From the NCBI GenBank assembly GCA_017620235.1, contig JAFZQT010000140.1, forward strand, positions 1 through 42,103: DNA of 42,103 bases, written 5' to 3'. Positions 34,965 through 42,103 of the stretch are shown in pieces; position 1 is the first letter of the stretch, and each line of letters begins with the position of its first letter. The stretch is from Butyrivibrio sp. GTDB taxonomy: Bacteria > Bacillota > Clostridia > Lachnospirales > Lachnospiraceae. The position numbers and the translations under genes are program-made. The notes beneath the pieces were generated by a model. The model was not told where the DNA came from and ran no database searches. It saw only the letters and a list, made by a program, of their open reading frames with translations.

Positions 34965-37226
34965 ATGGAAAAAGAAAAGCTTAAAGGATATATTGACCAT
35001 TTCATTTATAGAAATGCGGAAAATGGATATTCAGTGGCTAATATTGTCACGGAAGACGATGAGATCACCTGCATAGGAAATTTCAAAGATGCAGATGTCG
35101 GGGATACTTTGGAGATGGAGGGAGTGTACGTTGAGCACCCTGTTTATGGACATCAGCTCAAAGTGGATTCTTACAAGATAGTTGTACCCGATGATGCAGT
35201 CTCAATGCAGAGATATCTGGGATCCGGCGCGATAAAGGGAATAGGAGAGGCACTTGCCGCCAGGATTGTCAAAAAATTCGGAGCAGATACATTCAGAATA
35301 ATAGAAGATGAGCCGGAAAGACTTGCTGAGATCAAGGGAATCAGTGAGAAGAAGGCGATTGATATATCTATCCAGATGGCTGATAAAAGAGAAATGCGCG
35401 ATGCGATGATCTTTTTACAGCAGTATGGAATAACAAATGCTATGGCAGTTAAGATATACAATAGGTACGGAGCGGGAATCTACGGGATTCTCAAAGAAAA
35501 TCCGTACAAACTTGCAGATGACATAGCGGGAATCGGATTTAAAATAGCAGATGATATTGCTGAAAAAGTTGGAATCCGCGTTGATTCAGAGTATAGGATC
35601 AGAAGTGGTGTAATGTACACTCTTTTGCAGGGAACGATGGATGGAAATACCTATCTGCCTATGAAAGAGCTTGCGGATAAAACAGCGATTCTTTTACAGA
35701 ATAATCCTGAAGATGTTATTGATACAGATGACATAATGACGCAGATTCAGAATCTTATCATGGACAAAAAACTTGTCTGCAAGGGCGAAGGCAATGTATA
35801 TGCGTCATCTTATTTCTATGAGGAACAGGGATGTGCGGCAATGCTGCATGACCTCAATATATCGGAAAAGATTGGTCCAAAAGAGGAAGAACTGTTTAAG
35901 GACCGCATACTTGATATAGAGCGAAGGAAGGGAATCGAACTTGATGACCTTCAGAGGGATGCGGTAATAAAGAGCATTGCAAACGGCGTGGTTATCATAA
36001 CCGGAGGACCGGGAACAGGTAAGACCACTACGATCAATACAATAATAAACTACTATGCTTCGGAAGGGCTTGATATCATGCTTGCTGCTCCTACGGGACG
36101 CGCAGCTAAGCGAATGACGGAAGCAACGGGTTATGAAGCGAAGACAATTCACAGGCTTCTGGAAGTTACAGGGCAGGTGGAGGATGACGATGAAAGGCGT
36201 CAGGGTGTAAAGTTTGAGAGGAACAGAGATAATCCGCTTGAAACTGACGCACTGATAATAGATGAGATGTCTATGGTTGACACACATCTTTTTAATGCGC
36301 TTTTACGGGCACTTGTGCCGGGCGTTCATCTGATTCTTGTGGGAGACAGCTCTCAGCTTCCGAGTGTGGGACCGGGACAGGTTCTTGGTGATCTGATTTC
36401 AAGTGGTAAGTTTCCTACGATTTTTCTTAAAAAGATATTCAGGCAGGCGGAGGAGAGCGATATTGTAATGAACGCTCATAGAATTCACAGAGGTGAAAAG
36501 CCTGTTCTTGATAATAAGAGCAAGGATTTCTTTTTTCTTGAAAGAAATGACGCTGATGTCATATACAAGCATATGATCCAGCTTATCAGAGATAAACTTC
36601 CGGGGTATGTAAAAGCAACACCTTATGACATTCAGGTTCTGACACCAATGAAGAAAGGTCCGCTTGGTGCGATTCAGCTAAACCTTGTGCTTCAGAAGTA
36701 TCTGAATCCGCCTGAACCGTCCAAGAAAGAGCATGCATATGGCGACCTCATCATCAGAGAGGGCGACAAGGTAATGCAGATAAGAAACAATTATCAGGCG
36801 AAATGGGAAGTTGTCGGCAAGTACAATATTACCGTTGATTCCGGAATGGGCGTATACAACGGAGATATGGGAATCGTAAAAGAAATAAATGAGTATTCTC
36901 AGGATATTGTCGTTGAATTTGACGAACACCGAAGAGTAAGGTATCCTTTTTCCGAGCTTGATGAAATAGAACTGTCTTATGCAATAACCATACACAAGTC
37001 CCAAGGCAGCGAATATCCGGCGGTTATTTTGCCTATCCTCGGTGGACCAAGAATGCTTCTTAACAGAAACCTTCTTTACACAGCGGTGACTAGAGCAAGG
37101 AGCACGGTCTGTGTCCTTGGAAGCAGCAAGACGCTCTGTGAGATGACTGAAAACGAAGAGCAGCTTAAGAGATATACGGGACTTGCGGATAGGATAAAAG
37201 AGATATTTGATGCAGACAGTAACTAA
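34965..37226 (+). CDS. recD2: ATP-dependent RecD2 DNA helicase
   Basis: A RecBC-independent 5'-3' DNA helicase, 753 residues. It has an N-terminal OB-like domain (KGYIDHFIYRNAENGYSVAN), helix-hairpin-helix regions (about 85-200), and a superfamily 1 helicase core with Walker A GGPGTGKTTT (about 346-355), DEMSMVD, GDSSQLPSVGPG and the late motifs AITIHKSQGSEYP and YTAVTRAR. The ATG at 34965 fits the family's first residues but has no ribosome binding site. It begins a long tightly packed run. The stop overlaps comFC by 17 bp. Confidence 0.94.
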   Translation: MEKEKLKGYIDHFIYRNAENGYSVANIVTEDDEITCIGNFKDADVGDTLEMEGVYVEHPVYGHQLKVDSYKIVVPDDAVSMQRYLGSGAIKGIGEALAARIVKKFGADTFRIIEDEPERLAEIKGISEKKAIDISIQMADKREMRDAMIFLQQYGITNAMAVKIYNRYGAGIYGILKENPYKLADDIAGIGFKIADDIAEKVGIRVDSEYRIRSGVMYTLLQGTMDGNTYLPMKELADKTAILLQNNPEDVIDTDDIMTQIQNLIMDKKLVCKGEGNVYASSYFYEEQGCAAMLHDLNISEKIGPKEEELFKDRILDIERRKGIELDDLQRDAVIKSIANGVVIITGGPGTGKTTTINTIINYYASEGLDIMLAAPTGRAAKRMTEATGYEAKTIHRLLEVTGQVEDDDERRQGVKFERNRDNPLETDALIIDEMSMVDTHLFNALLRALVPGVHLILVGDSSQLPSVGPGQVLGDLISSGKFPTIFLKKIFRQAEESDIVMNAHRIHRGEKPVLDNKSKDFFFLERNDADVIYKHMIQLIRDKLPGYVKATPYDIQVLTPMKKGPLGAIQLNLVLQKYLNPPEPSKKEHAYGDLIIREGDKVMQIRNNYQAKWEVVGKYNITVDSGMGVYNGDMGIVKEINEYSQDIVVEFDEHRRVRYPFSELDEIELSYAITIHKSQGSEYPAVILPILGGPRMLLNRNLLYTAVTRARSTVCVLGSSKTLCEMTENEEQLKRYTGLADRIKEIFDADSN

Positions 37227-37977
37227 AGAAATTAAAGACGTTTTTTTCGTGGTAAAAGAAATTGTTTATCCCCGAAGATGTCCTGTATGCGACGGAATCT
37301 TAAATACTTTTGAGTTAAAGGACAGAAGGATAAAAAGAGGACGTCTTATTCATGACGATTGTATAAAAAAGATCAAGTATGTAAAAGCACCGACCTGTAT
37401 AAAATGTGGAAAAGGATTGAAAGGCGAGGATGCTGATAAAGAATTTTGCGATGACTGCGCCAAAATGAAGCATTCGTACGACAGAGGGTTTTCTCTTTTT
37501 CAATACAGGAGCGTTTCCGGATCCATATACAGATTTAAGTACATGGGAAGACAGGAGTATGCGGATTTTTATGCACGAGCAACGAAGAAGGTTCTTGGTA
37601 AGAAGCTTTCGGCTCTCGACATAGACCTTATCGTTCCGGTTCCGATGTACCGCCGTAAGGCTGCGGAGAGAGGATACAACCAGGCTGAGGTTTATGCGAG
37701 GAAAGTATCTGAAATGCTTGATATACCTATGTGTGCCGATCTGGTTCAAAGGAGCAGAAATACTCTACCCATGAAGAATCTGGATGTCCGCGGGCGGCGC
37801 AATAATTTGAAAAAGGCTTTTAATATACAACGAAATGATGTAAAATTTAAGTGCATACTTATTATCGATGACATCTATACAACGGGAAGTACCATTGATG
37901 AGATTGCCCGTTTGTTAAGATTGGCCGGAGCTAAAAAAGTTTATTTTTTAACACTTGCAATCGGGCAAACAACATAA
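37210..37977 (+). CDS. comFC: ComFC-like phosphoribosyltransferase-fold protein
   Basis: A 255-residue protein, start ATG 37210 inside the recD2 tail. N-terminal zinc finger cysteines (CPVCDG, CIKCGKG, CDDCAK) precede a type I phosphoribosyltransferase fold with VPVPMYRRKAAERGYNQAE and the PRPP-binding ILIIDDIYTTGST (about residues 217-229). ComFC acts with the ComFA helicase in DNA uptake during competence. No comFA is adjacent here; recD2 takes the place of a helicase neighbour. It is followed by a yvyF-like gene, as in Bacillus. Confidence 0.9.
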   Translation: MQTVTKEIKDVFFVVKEIVYPRRCPVCDGILNTFELKDRRIKRGRLIHDDCIKKIKYVKAPTCIKCGKGLKGEDADKEFCDDCAKMKHSYDRGFSLFQYRSVSGSIYRFKYMGRQEYADFYARATKKVLGKKLSALDIDLIVPVPMYRRKAAERGYNQAEVYARKVSEMLDIPMCADLVQRSRNTLPMKNLDVRGRRNNLKKAFNIQRNDVKFKCILIIDDIYTTGSTIDEIARLLRLAGAKKVYFLTLAIGQTT

Positions 37978-37996
37978 TACAGCGGAGGTCATGCAT

Positions 37997-38404
37997 ATGA
38001 ACTTACGAAATTGTGCCAGATGTGGAAAGATGTTTAATTATATCGGTGGTCCTGCGATATGTGATCAGTGTAAGAAAGCTATTGAAGAGGATTTTCAGAA
38101 GGTTAAACAGTACATCTTAGACAATCCCCATGCAAGTCTTAAACAAATTGCGGACGATAATGAGGTTTCTTCTAAGCAGATTCAGCAGTGGATACGTGAA
38201 GAGAGACTTATGTTTTCAGAAGGTTCACCAATTCAGCTTCAATGCGAGAATTGCGGAGCACCAATTTTAACAGGAAGATTCTGTGCTAAATGTAAGACAT
38301 CAATGGCAAATAATTTGGCAACCAGCTTTTCAAAGCCTAAACCGGCTGTTCAGGAGCCGATTAAGAAGGATAACAAAGCCGGAATGCGTTTCCTGGATAC
38401 TTAA
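37997..38404 (+). CDS. yvyF: YvyF-like flagellar operon protein
   Basis: A 135-residue protein starting at ATG 37997, 8 bp after GGAGG (37984-37988); the ATG at 37991 is too close. It begins NCARCGKMFNYIGGPAICDQ with four Cys of a zinc ribbon, then a helix-turn-helix-like part (SLKQIADDNEVSSKQIQQWI) and a second Cys cluster (CENCG...CAKC). This is the build of YvyF, the flagellar operon protein found between comFC and flgM in Bacillus. Its exact role is unknown, possibly regulatory. flgM does not follow here. It is 9 bp from the next gene. Confidence 0.85.
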   Translation: MNLRNCARCGKMFNYIGGPAICDQCKKAIEEDFQKVKQYILDNPHASLKQIADDNEVSSKQIQQWIREERLMFSEGSPIQLQCENCGAPILTGRFCAKCKTSMANNLATSFSKPKPAVQEPIKKDNKAGMRFLDT

Positions 38405-38413
38405 GGAGCAAAG

Positions 38414-38809
38414 ATGTTAAATGAAGAGAAAGTCATTTTGATGACCAAGATGGCTGCGTTTATTGATCGAGAAGGAAAAAATAATGACGCAATAAACTCT
38501 TATTTTAAGAGTGATTACGTGGCTTTTAATGTTATAAAGTCGCTAATTAGCGCAACAATTGTTTTTGCGGTATTTATCGCGGCATATGTTTTATATGATT
38601 TTGAAAAAGTGTTATCTGATTTATACAATACAGAAAATCTGATTGCAACCGGCAGGAGGTGGCTAATATACTACCTCCTGCTTGTTGGCGTGTATTCGCT
38701 TGCTTCATATATAATATATTCCTATCGCTATTCCAGAATGCGTAGGAGTATGAGAGCATATTATGAAAATTTAAAGAAACTGGCAAGAATGTACGAAAAG
38801 GAACAGTAA
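38414..38809 (+). CDS. Hypothetical two-helix membrane protein
   Basis: A 131-residue protein with two membrane segments (about residues 40-62 and 83-105), a soluble N-terminus and a basic C-terminal tail with an amphipathic helix (RRSMRAYYENLKKLARMYEK). AAGGAG at 38403-38408 precedes the ATG. I do not recognise a family. It is 1 bp from the next membrane protein gene and lies in the same run as cdaA, so a shared membrane complex is possible but not shown. Confidence 0.7.
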   Translation: MLNEEKVILMTKMAAFIDREGKNNDAINSYFKSDYVAFNVIKSLISATIVFAVFIAAYVLYDFEKVLSDLYNTENLIATGRRWLIYYLLLVGVYSLASYIIYSYRYSRMRRSMRAYYENLKKLARMYEKEQ

Positions 38810-38810
38810 C

Positions 38811-39752
38811 ATGACTTCACTATTGGAATTAAAGATCTACATCAAAAAATTTTATATCAAAAACGAGACTTACATTAGCTACGCGTGGAAATTCCTTTTG
38901 GCACTTATTACTATCTGTATAATAAATGGCAAATTGGGATACATGGATAGCCTTAAGAATTTCGTGATAGTTCTGATGGCATCTCTGTTGTGCTCAATCC
39001 TCACGCCTAACTGCATAGTATTTATCGCGGCGCTATTTATTACAGGGCATTTGTTTGAACTGTCGTCAGAGTGTGCACTTTTTGCACTGATAGTGTTTGT
39101 TCTTATGTTCCTGTTGTATTTTAGGTTTTCACCTAAAGATACACTCGCGGTTCTTTTGACGCCGTTGTTTTTCTTTATGCATATACCATATGTGATGCCT
39201 TTGGCTATGGGACTTCTTGGAGGGCCCACATCAATGGTATCCGTATCATTCGGACTTATTATCTCCTATATGCTTTCTTTCTTCTCGAAGAATTCACAGT
39301 CTTTTGGAAGCCAGGGCATGGAGGAAGCTGCAAATGCATTCCAGTCTGTAATAACAGGGCTTATGGGCGATAAGGCAATGATCGTTTCGATAGTTGCTTT
39401 TTCAATAACTATTGCTATTGTATATGCCATCCGCAGATCATCTGTAGATAAATCCTGGAAGATTGCTATAATCGCAGGTGCGGTTTCACTTATTATGTGT
39501 ACTATGATCGGAGACCTTATCTACGATACACAGATGTCTCTCGTTGGAGTTGTTGTAGGAACAATTATTTCCGCACTGCTCATGTTTGTTGTTGAGTTTT
39601 TTGCATTCAATCTGGACTACAGCAGGACTGAGAAAGTTCAGTTTGAAGATGATGAATATTATTACTATGTTAAGGCGGTTCCAAAGGTTACAGTGTCTAC
39701 GCCGGAAAGGAAGGTTAAGAAGATCAACCGTGCAATGGATCAGCATAGGTGA
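38811..39752 (+). CDS. Hypothetical polytopic membrane protein upstream of cdaA
   Basis: A 313-residue membrane protein with about eight to nine hydrophobic segments between residues 20 and 265, and a soluble C-terminus containing the acidic DDEYYYYVKAVPK and a basic end. No catalytic motif was recognised. It is set between a small membrane protein and cdaA (16 bp), a stable position that suggests a link to c-di-AMP synthesis or the wall/osmotic functions it controls. A transport or scaffolding role is speculation. Confidence 0.7.
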   Translation: MTSLLELKIYIKKFYIKNETYISYAWKFLLALITICIINGKLGYMDSLKNFVIVLMASLLCSILTPNCIVFIAALFITGHLFELSSECALFALIVFVLMFLLYFRFSPKDTLAVLLTPLFFFMHIPYVMPLAMGLLGGPTSMVSVSFGLIISYMLSFFSKNSQSFGSQGMEEAANAFQSVITGLMGDKAMIVSIVAFSITIAIVYAIRRSSVDKSWKIAIIAGAVSLIMCTMIGDLIYDTQMSLVGVVVGTIISALLMFVVEFFAFNLDYSRTEKVQFEDDEYYYYVKAVPKVTVSTPERKVKKINRAMDQHR

Positions 39753-39768
39753 TTTTTAAAGGATTGAT

Positions 39769-40629
39769 ATGAAAACAGTTCAGCAGTTTTTAGATCTTGA
39801 GGCTTTTCATATACCTTCCGTGAGACCTACTGATATTCTGGAAATACTGATTATTGCATTTCTGGTTTATCATGTTTTGTTGTGGGCAAAAAATTCAAGA
39901 CTTTGGTCCATGCTTAAAGGTGTAATAGTCATCATAGTGTTTATACTGTTTGCATCTTTTTTCCACATGAATACAATATTGTGGATTGTTGGAAAATTCT
40001 TTAGCGTTATCATCACAGTTGTAGTTATAATACTTCAACCTGAATTACGAAGAGCGTTGGAGGAACTTGGAAGAAAGAATTTCTTTTCAAATGCATCCTT
40101 CTTTGGAGATATGAAGTTCCAGGAGCGTTTTTCAGACAAAACACTTAATGAGATTGTAAGAGCCTGTGTTGAAATGTCTAAAGTTCGTACAGGTGCGCTT
40201 ATTGTTATTCAGCAGGATTTTTCTCTTGCAGAGTTTGAGAGAACAGGCATAAATGTTGACGGAATTGTTACGAGTCAGCTTCTTATAAATATTTTTGAAC
40301 ATAATACGCCACTTCATGACGGAGCCGTAATAATACGTGGCGACAGAGTAGTATCTGCGACATGCTACCTTCCTTTGTCAGACAACATGGGAATAGGTAA
40401 AGAACTTGGAACCAGACACCGTGCAGGAATTGGTGTATCTGAAGTTACTGATTCGCTTACTATCATTGTTTCCGAGGAGACAGGAAAGATAAGCGTTGCA
40501 TATGAAGGCGAACTCGATAAGTCTGTTGACAGTGACAGACTGAGAGAAAGGCTTAAAGTCTTGCAGAACAAGCATGCGGAAGAACCGCATATTAAGCACT
40601 TTGCCAGGAAGGCGAGGGTGAAGAAATGA
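39769..40629 (+). CDS. cdaA: Diadenylate cyclase CdaA
   Basis: A membrane enzyme of 286 residues that makes the second messenger c-di-AMP from two ATP. Three membrane helices lie in residues ~23-90. The DisA_N catalytic domain (about 100-265) carries both active-site motifs, DGA (184-186) and RHR (216-218). Its stop overlaps the cdaR start by 4 bp, followed by glmM, the classic cdaA-cdaR-glmM order. CdaR and GlmM are known to contact CdaA and tune its activity, tying c-di-AMP to wall precursor supply. Confidence 0.96.
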   Translation: MKTVQQFLDLEAFHIPSVRPTDILEILIIAFLVYHVLLWAKNSRLWSMLKGVIVIIVFILFASFFHMNTILWIVGKFFSVIITVVVIILQPELRRALEELGRKNFFSNASFFGDMKFQERFSDKTLNEIVRACVEMSKVRTGALIVIQQDFSLAEFERTGINVDGIVTSQLLINIFEHNTPLHDGAVIIRGDRVVSATCYLPLSDNMGIGKELGTRHRAGIGVSEVTDSLTIIVSEETGKISVAYEGELDKSVDSDRLRERLKVLQNKHAEEPHIKHFARKARVKK

Positions 40630-41954
40630 AAAGGATTATGTCGAATTTTGTACTTAAGCTTGCTTCACTGGTATTCGCCGCTGTTATATGGTTTTCTGTA
40701 ACTAATACACAGGATCCACAGACTCCTAGAACGATAAGAGATGTTGCTGTTACGATTAAAGATGAGTCCCATTACATGGAAGAACAAAAACTTGTGGGAT
40801 GGGCTGTAGATGCTTCAGATCTTAAGCAGAACGTAAAAGTCATAGGAAAGAAATCCTTAGTTGATAGCTTGACTAAGGAAGATATAAAGCTTGTTGTGGA
40901 TCTAAAGAATATGCCGGTTAAGTCAAATAACAGCACGGTAAGAGTAATACCGATCGAAGCTTCTATTGATAAAAACGCCGGAGCAGATTCAATAGATATA
41001 GAGTTAACCAATGATAAGCTTGAATATAACGTTGAAAATAAGAGAAGAAAGAAACTTGATCTTAAACCTACCAGCGACGGACAGCCTGATGATAAATATA
41101 CTGTAGGTAATATGACAAGTGATCTTGATCGGATTGAAATAGAAGGACCCGAATCGGTGGTCAACAGTGTTAAGACAGCGGCAGCTGTGGTAGATGTATC
41201 CGGATTGACACGTTCTATGAATGTAAATGCCAATATTGTACTTTATGATGTGAAGAATCAACCTGTTGAGACAAGTGATGTCGATGCTTCGCGTGTTAAA
41301 GTAGTAAATAATAGTGGAAAGCTGACGGTCAGGACAGAAGTTGAGATACTTGAAACAAAGTATGTTCCTATCAAGTGCAATGTAACCGGAGAACCTGCGT
41401 CAGGCTATGAAAAGACCGAGATAAAATGTGAGCCGGATAAGGTTCAGATAGCCGGAGACCCCAAAGTAATATCAAAGATAAATGATATTACTATAAGTGA
41501 CCCGGAATTAGATGTTACAGGAAGTACACAGGAGTTTAGTTATCCTGTAGATCTTGATAAATATCTTCCTGAGGGAGTTCGTTTTGCTAGTCAGGACTTC
41601 AAAGGAAAAGCAACTGTAGTGGTTGGTATCTCAAAATCAGCTTCTAAGAATTTTGCGGTTGATCTAAAGAATATTACGGTTGAAAATCCTGTTCAGGGAT
41701 ATGATGTTAAGATTGATACCGATGAATATGAATCCGTAGCACTTACTCTTCTTGGTATGGATGCTGCGCTTGCAGCTGTTGATGAAAGCAGTTTAAAAGG
41801 TACTGTGGATGCTACACAGCTTATTAAAGAGAATGGCGCAGACGGAATTAGAGATGGTGTGTATAGCGCTAGGATTAAGTGGACTAATCTTCCGGATGGA
41901 GTCAAAATTGCGGATGATGCTGAAGTATACGTTCGCGTTAGAAAAACTAATTAA
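40626..41954 (+). CDS. cdaR: CdaR, YbbR-domain regulator of CdaA
   Basis: A 442-residue membrane-anchored extracytoplasmic protein. Residues ~5-25 ([18 protein letters not shown]) form the single membrane helix. The rest is a series of about four YbbR repeats of beta-rich domains (for example VYDVSG-like [14 protein letters not shown] and [14 protein letters not shown]). It regulates CdaA through the membrane. ATGA overlap with cdaA indicates coupling, and glmM begins 14 bp after the stop. Confidence 0.93.
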   Translation: MKRIMSNFVLKLASLVFAAVIWFSVTNTQDPQTPRTIRDVAVTIKDESHYMEEQKLVGWAVDASDLKQNVKVIGKKSLVDSLTKEDIKLVVDLKNMPVKSNNSTVRVIPIEASIDKNAGADSIDIELTNDKLEYNVENKRRKKLDLKPTSDGQPDDKYTVGNMTSDLDRIEIEGPESVVNSVKTAAAVVDVSGLTRSMNVNANIVLYDVKNQPVETSDVDASRVKVVNNSGKLTVRTEVEILETKYVPIKCNVTGEPASGYEKTEIKCEPDKVQIAGDPKVISKINDITISDPELDVTGSTQEFSYPVDLDKYLPEGVRFASQDFKGKATVVVGISKSASKNFAVDLKNITVENPVQGYDVKIDTDEYESVALTLLGMDAALAAVDESSLKGTVDATQLIKENGADGIRDGVYSARIKWTNLPDGVKIADDAEVYVRVRKTN

Positions 41955-41968
41955 ATGAGGATATTTCG

Positions 41969-42103
41969 ATGGGCAGATTATTTGGAACAGATGGTGTAAG
42001 AGGCGTAGCTAATGATGAGTTGACACCGCTTCTTGCAATGCAGCTTGGACAGGCAGGAGCCTATGTTTTATCAAAAGAAGTTAACCATAGACCTACTATC
42101 ATG
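41969..42103 (+). CDS. glmM: Phosphoglucosamine mutase GlmM (3' partial)
   Basis: The first 45 residues are visible, running to the right edge: [20 protein letters not shown] is the family N-terminus. GlmM converts glucosamine-6-phosphate to glucosamine-1-phosphate for peptidoglycan precursors. The catalytic Ser region lies beyond the window. ATG 41969 has TGAGGA (41955-41960) upstream. Confidence 0.95.
   Translation, partial: MGRLFGTDGVRGVANDELTPLLAMQLGQAGAYVLSKEVNHRPTIM

Noticed and set aside
1..42103. CRISPR array, insertion sequence, riboswitch, rRNA
   Set aside because: I found no regularly spaced repeats, transposase-like proteins, rRNA stretches or recognisable riboswitch cores in the gaps.

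Overview
The window looks like a chromosomal segment of a motile, anaerobic Firmicute of the family Lachnospiraceae, probably close to Butyrivibrio or Pseudobutyrivibrio. This is inferred from gene order and protein character: cdaA-cdaR-glmM, an mreB gene leading into flagellar rod genes, ftsE-ftsX followed by an M23 and an S41 peptidase, a comFC-yvyF pair, strong AGGAGG-type ribosome binding sites and moderately low GC. I cannot name the species from sequence alone. Almost every gene lies on the + strand. The one clear exception is a small yjfB-like motility gene.

Layout. Positions 1-2660 form an AT-rich accessory island. It holds the C-terminal end of a polymorphic toxin with a nuclease-like tail, its likely immunity gene, a broken immunity-like gene, an Imm30-like gene, a leftover toxin tail and a DUF2625 gene. 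A tRNA-Gln(CTG) with its own promoter and terminator follows at 2857-2929, then a run of four hairpins. Positions 3147-5703 carry an acyl-ACP thioesterase, a CvfB-like S1 protein and a CPBP membrane protease. Positions 5788-11528 carry yjfB (- strand), a PucR/CdaR-like regulator, ftsE-ftsX, an EnvC-like M23 activator and a CtpA-type S41 protease. Positions 11635-13639 carry a PP2C phosphatase, a Ser/Thr kinase and a small membrane protein, all overlapping. Positions 13732-15804 carry a family 2 glycosyltransferase and an ATP-grasp ligase.

Positions 16156-24113 form an alpha-glucan (maltodextrin) operon: solute-binding lipoprotein, two permeases, LacI-type regulator, 4-alpha-glucanotransferase and glycogen/maltodextrin phosphorylase. 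It has no transport ATPase of its own. An AraC/GyrI-like regulator follows. Next comes a RhuM-Fic fusion gene sitting between a LexA-type SOS box and uvrB-uvrA. Positions 31622-34879 carry mreB, two flagellar rod genes and a FlgJ-like rod-binding protein. From 34965 to the right edge there is one unbroken, tightly packed co-directional run: recD2, comFC, yvyF, two membrane proteins, cdaA, cdaR and the start of glmM.

The most informative observations are regulatory. (1) Three motility-linked genes or gene groups (yjfB, mreB-flgF and flgG) are each preceded by a sigma-28 (SigD/FliA)-like promoter of the same form, TAAG/TAAA, 15-16 bases, then NNCGATAT/C. (2) A perfect 12-bp core LexA box overlaps the -35 region of the only visible promoter for the RhuM-Fic/uvrB/uvrA run, which would place a Fic-domain protein in the SOS response. 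(3) The maltodextrin promoter region packs four separate dyads into about 180 bp. (4) recD2 has a -10 box about one turn upstream of its ATG and no ribosome binding site, suggesting a leaderless transcript.
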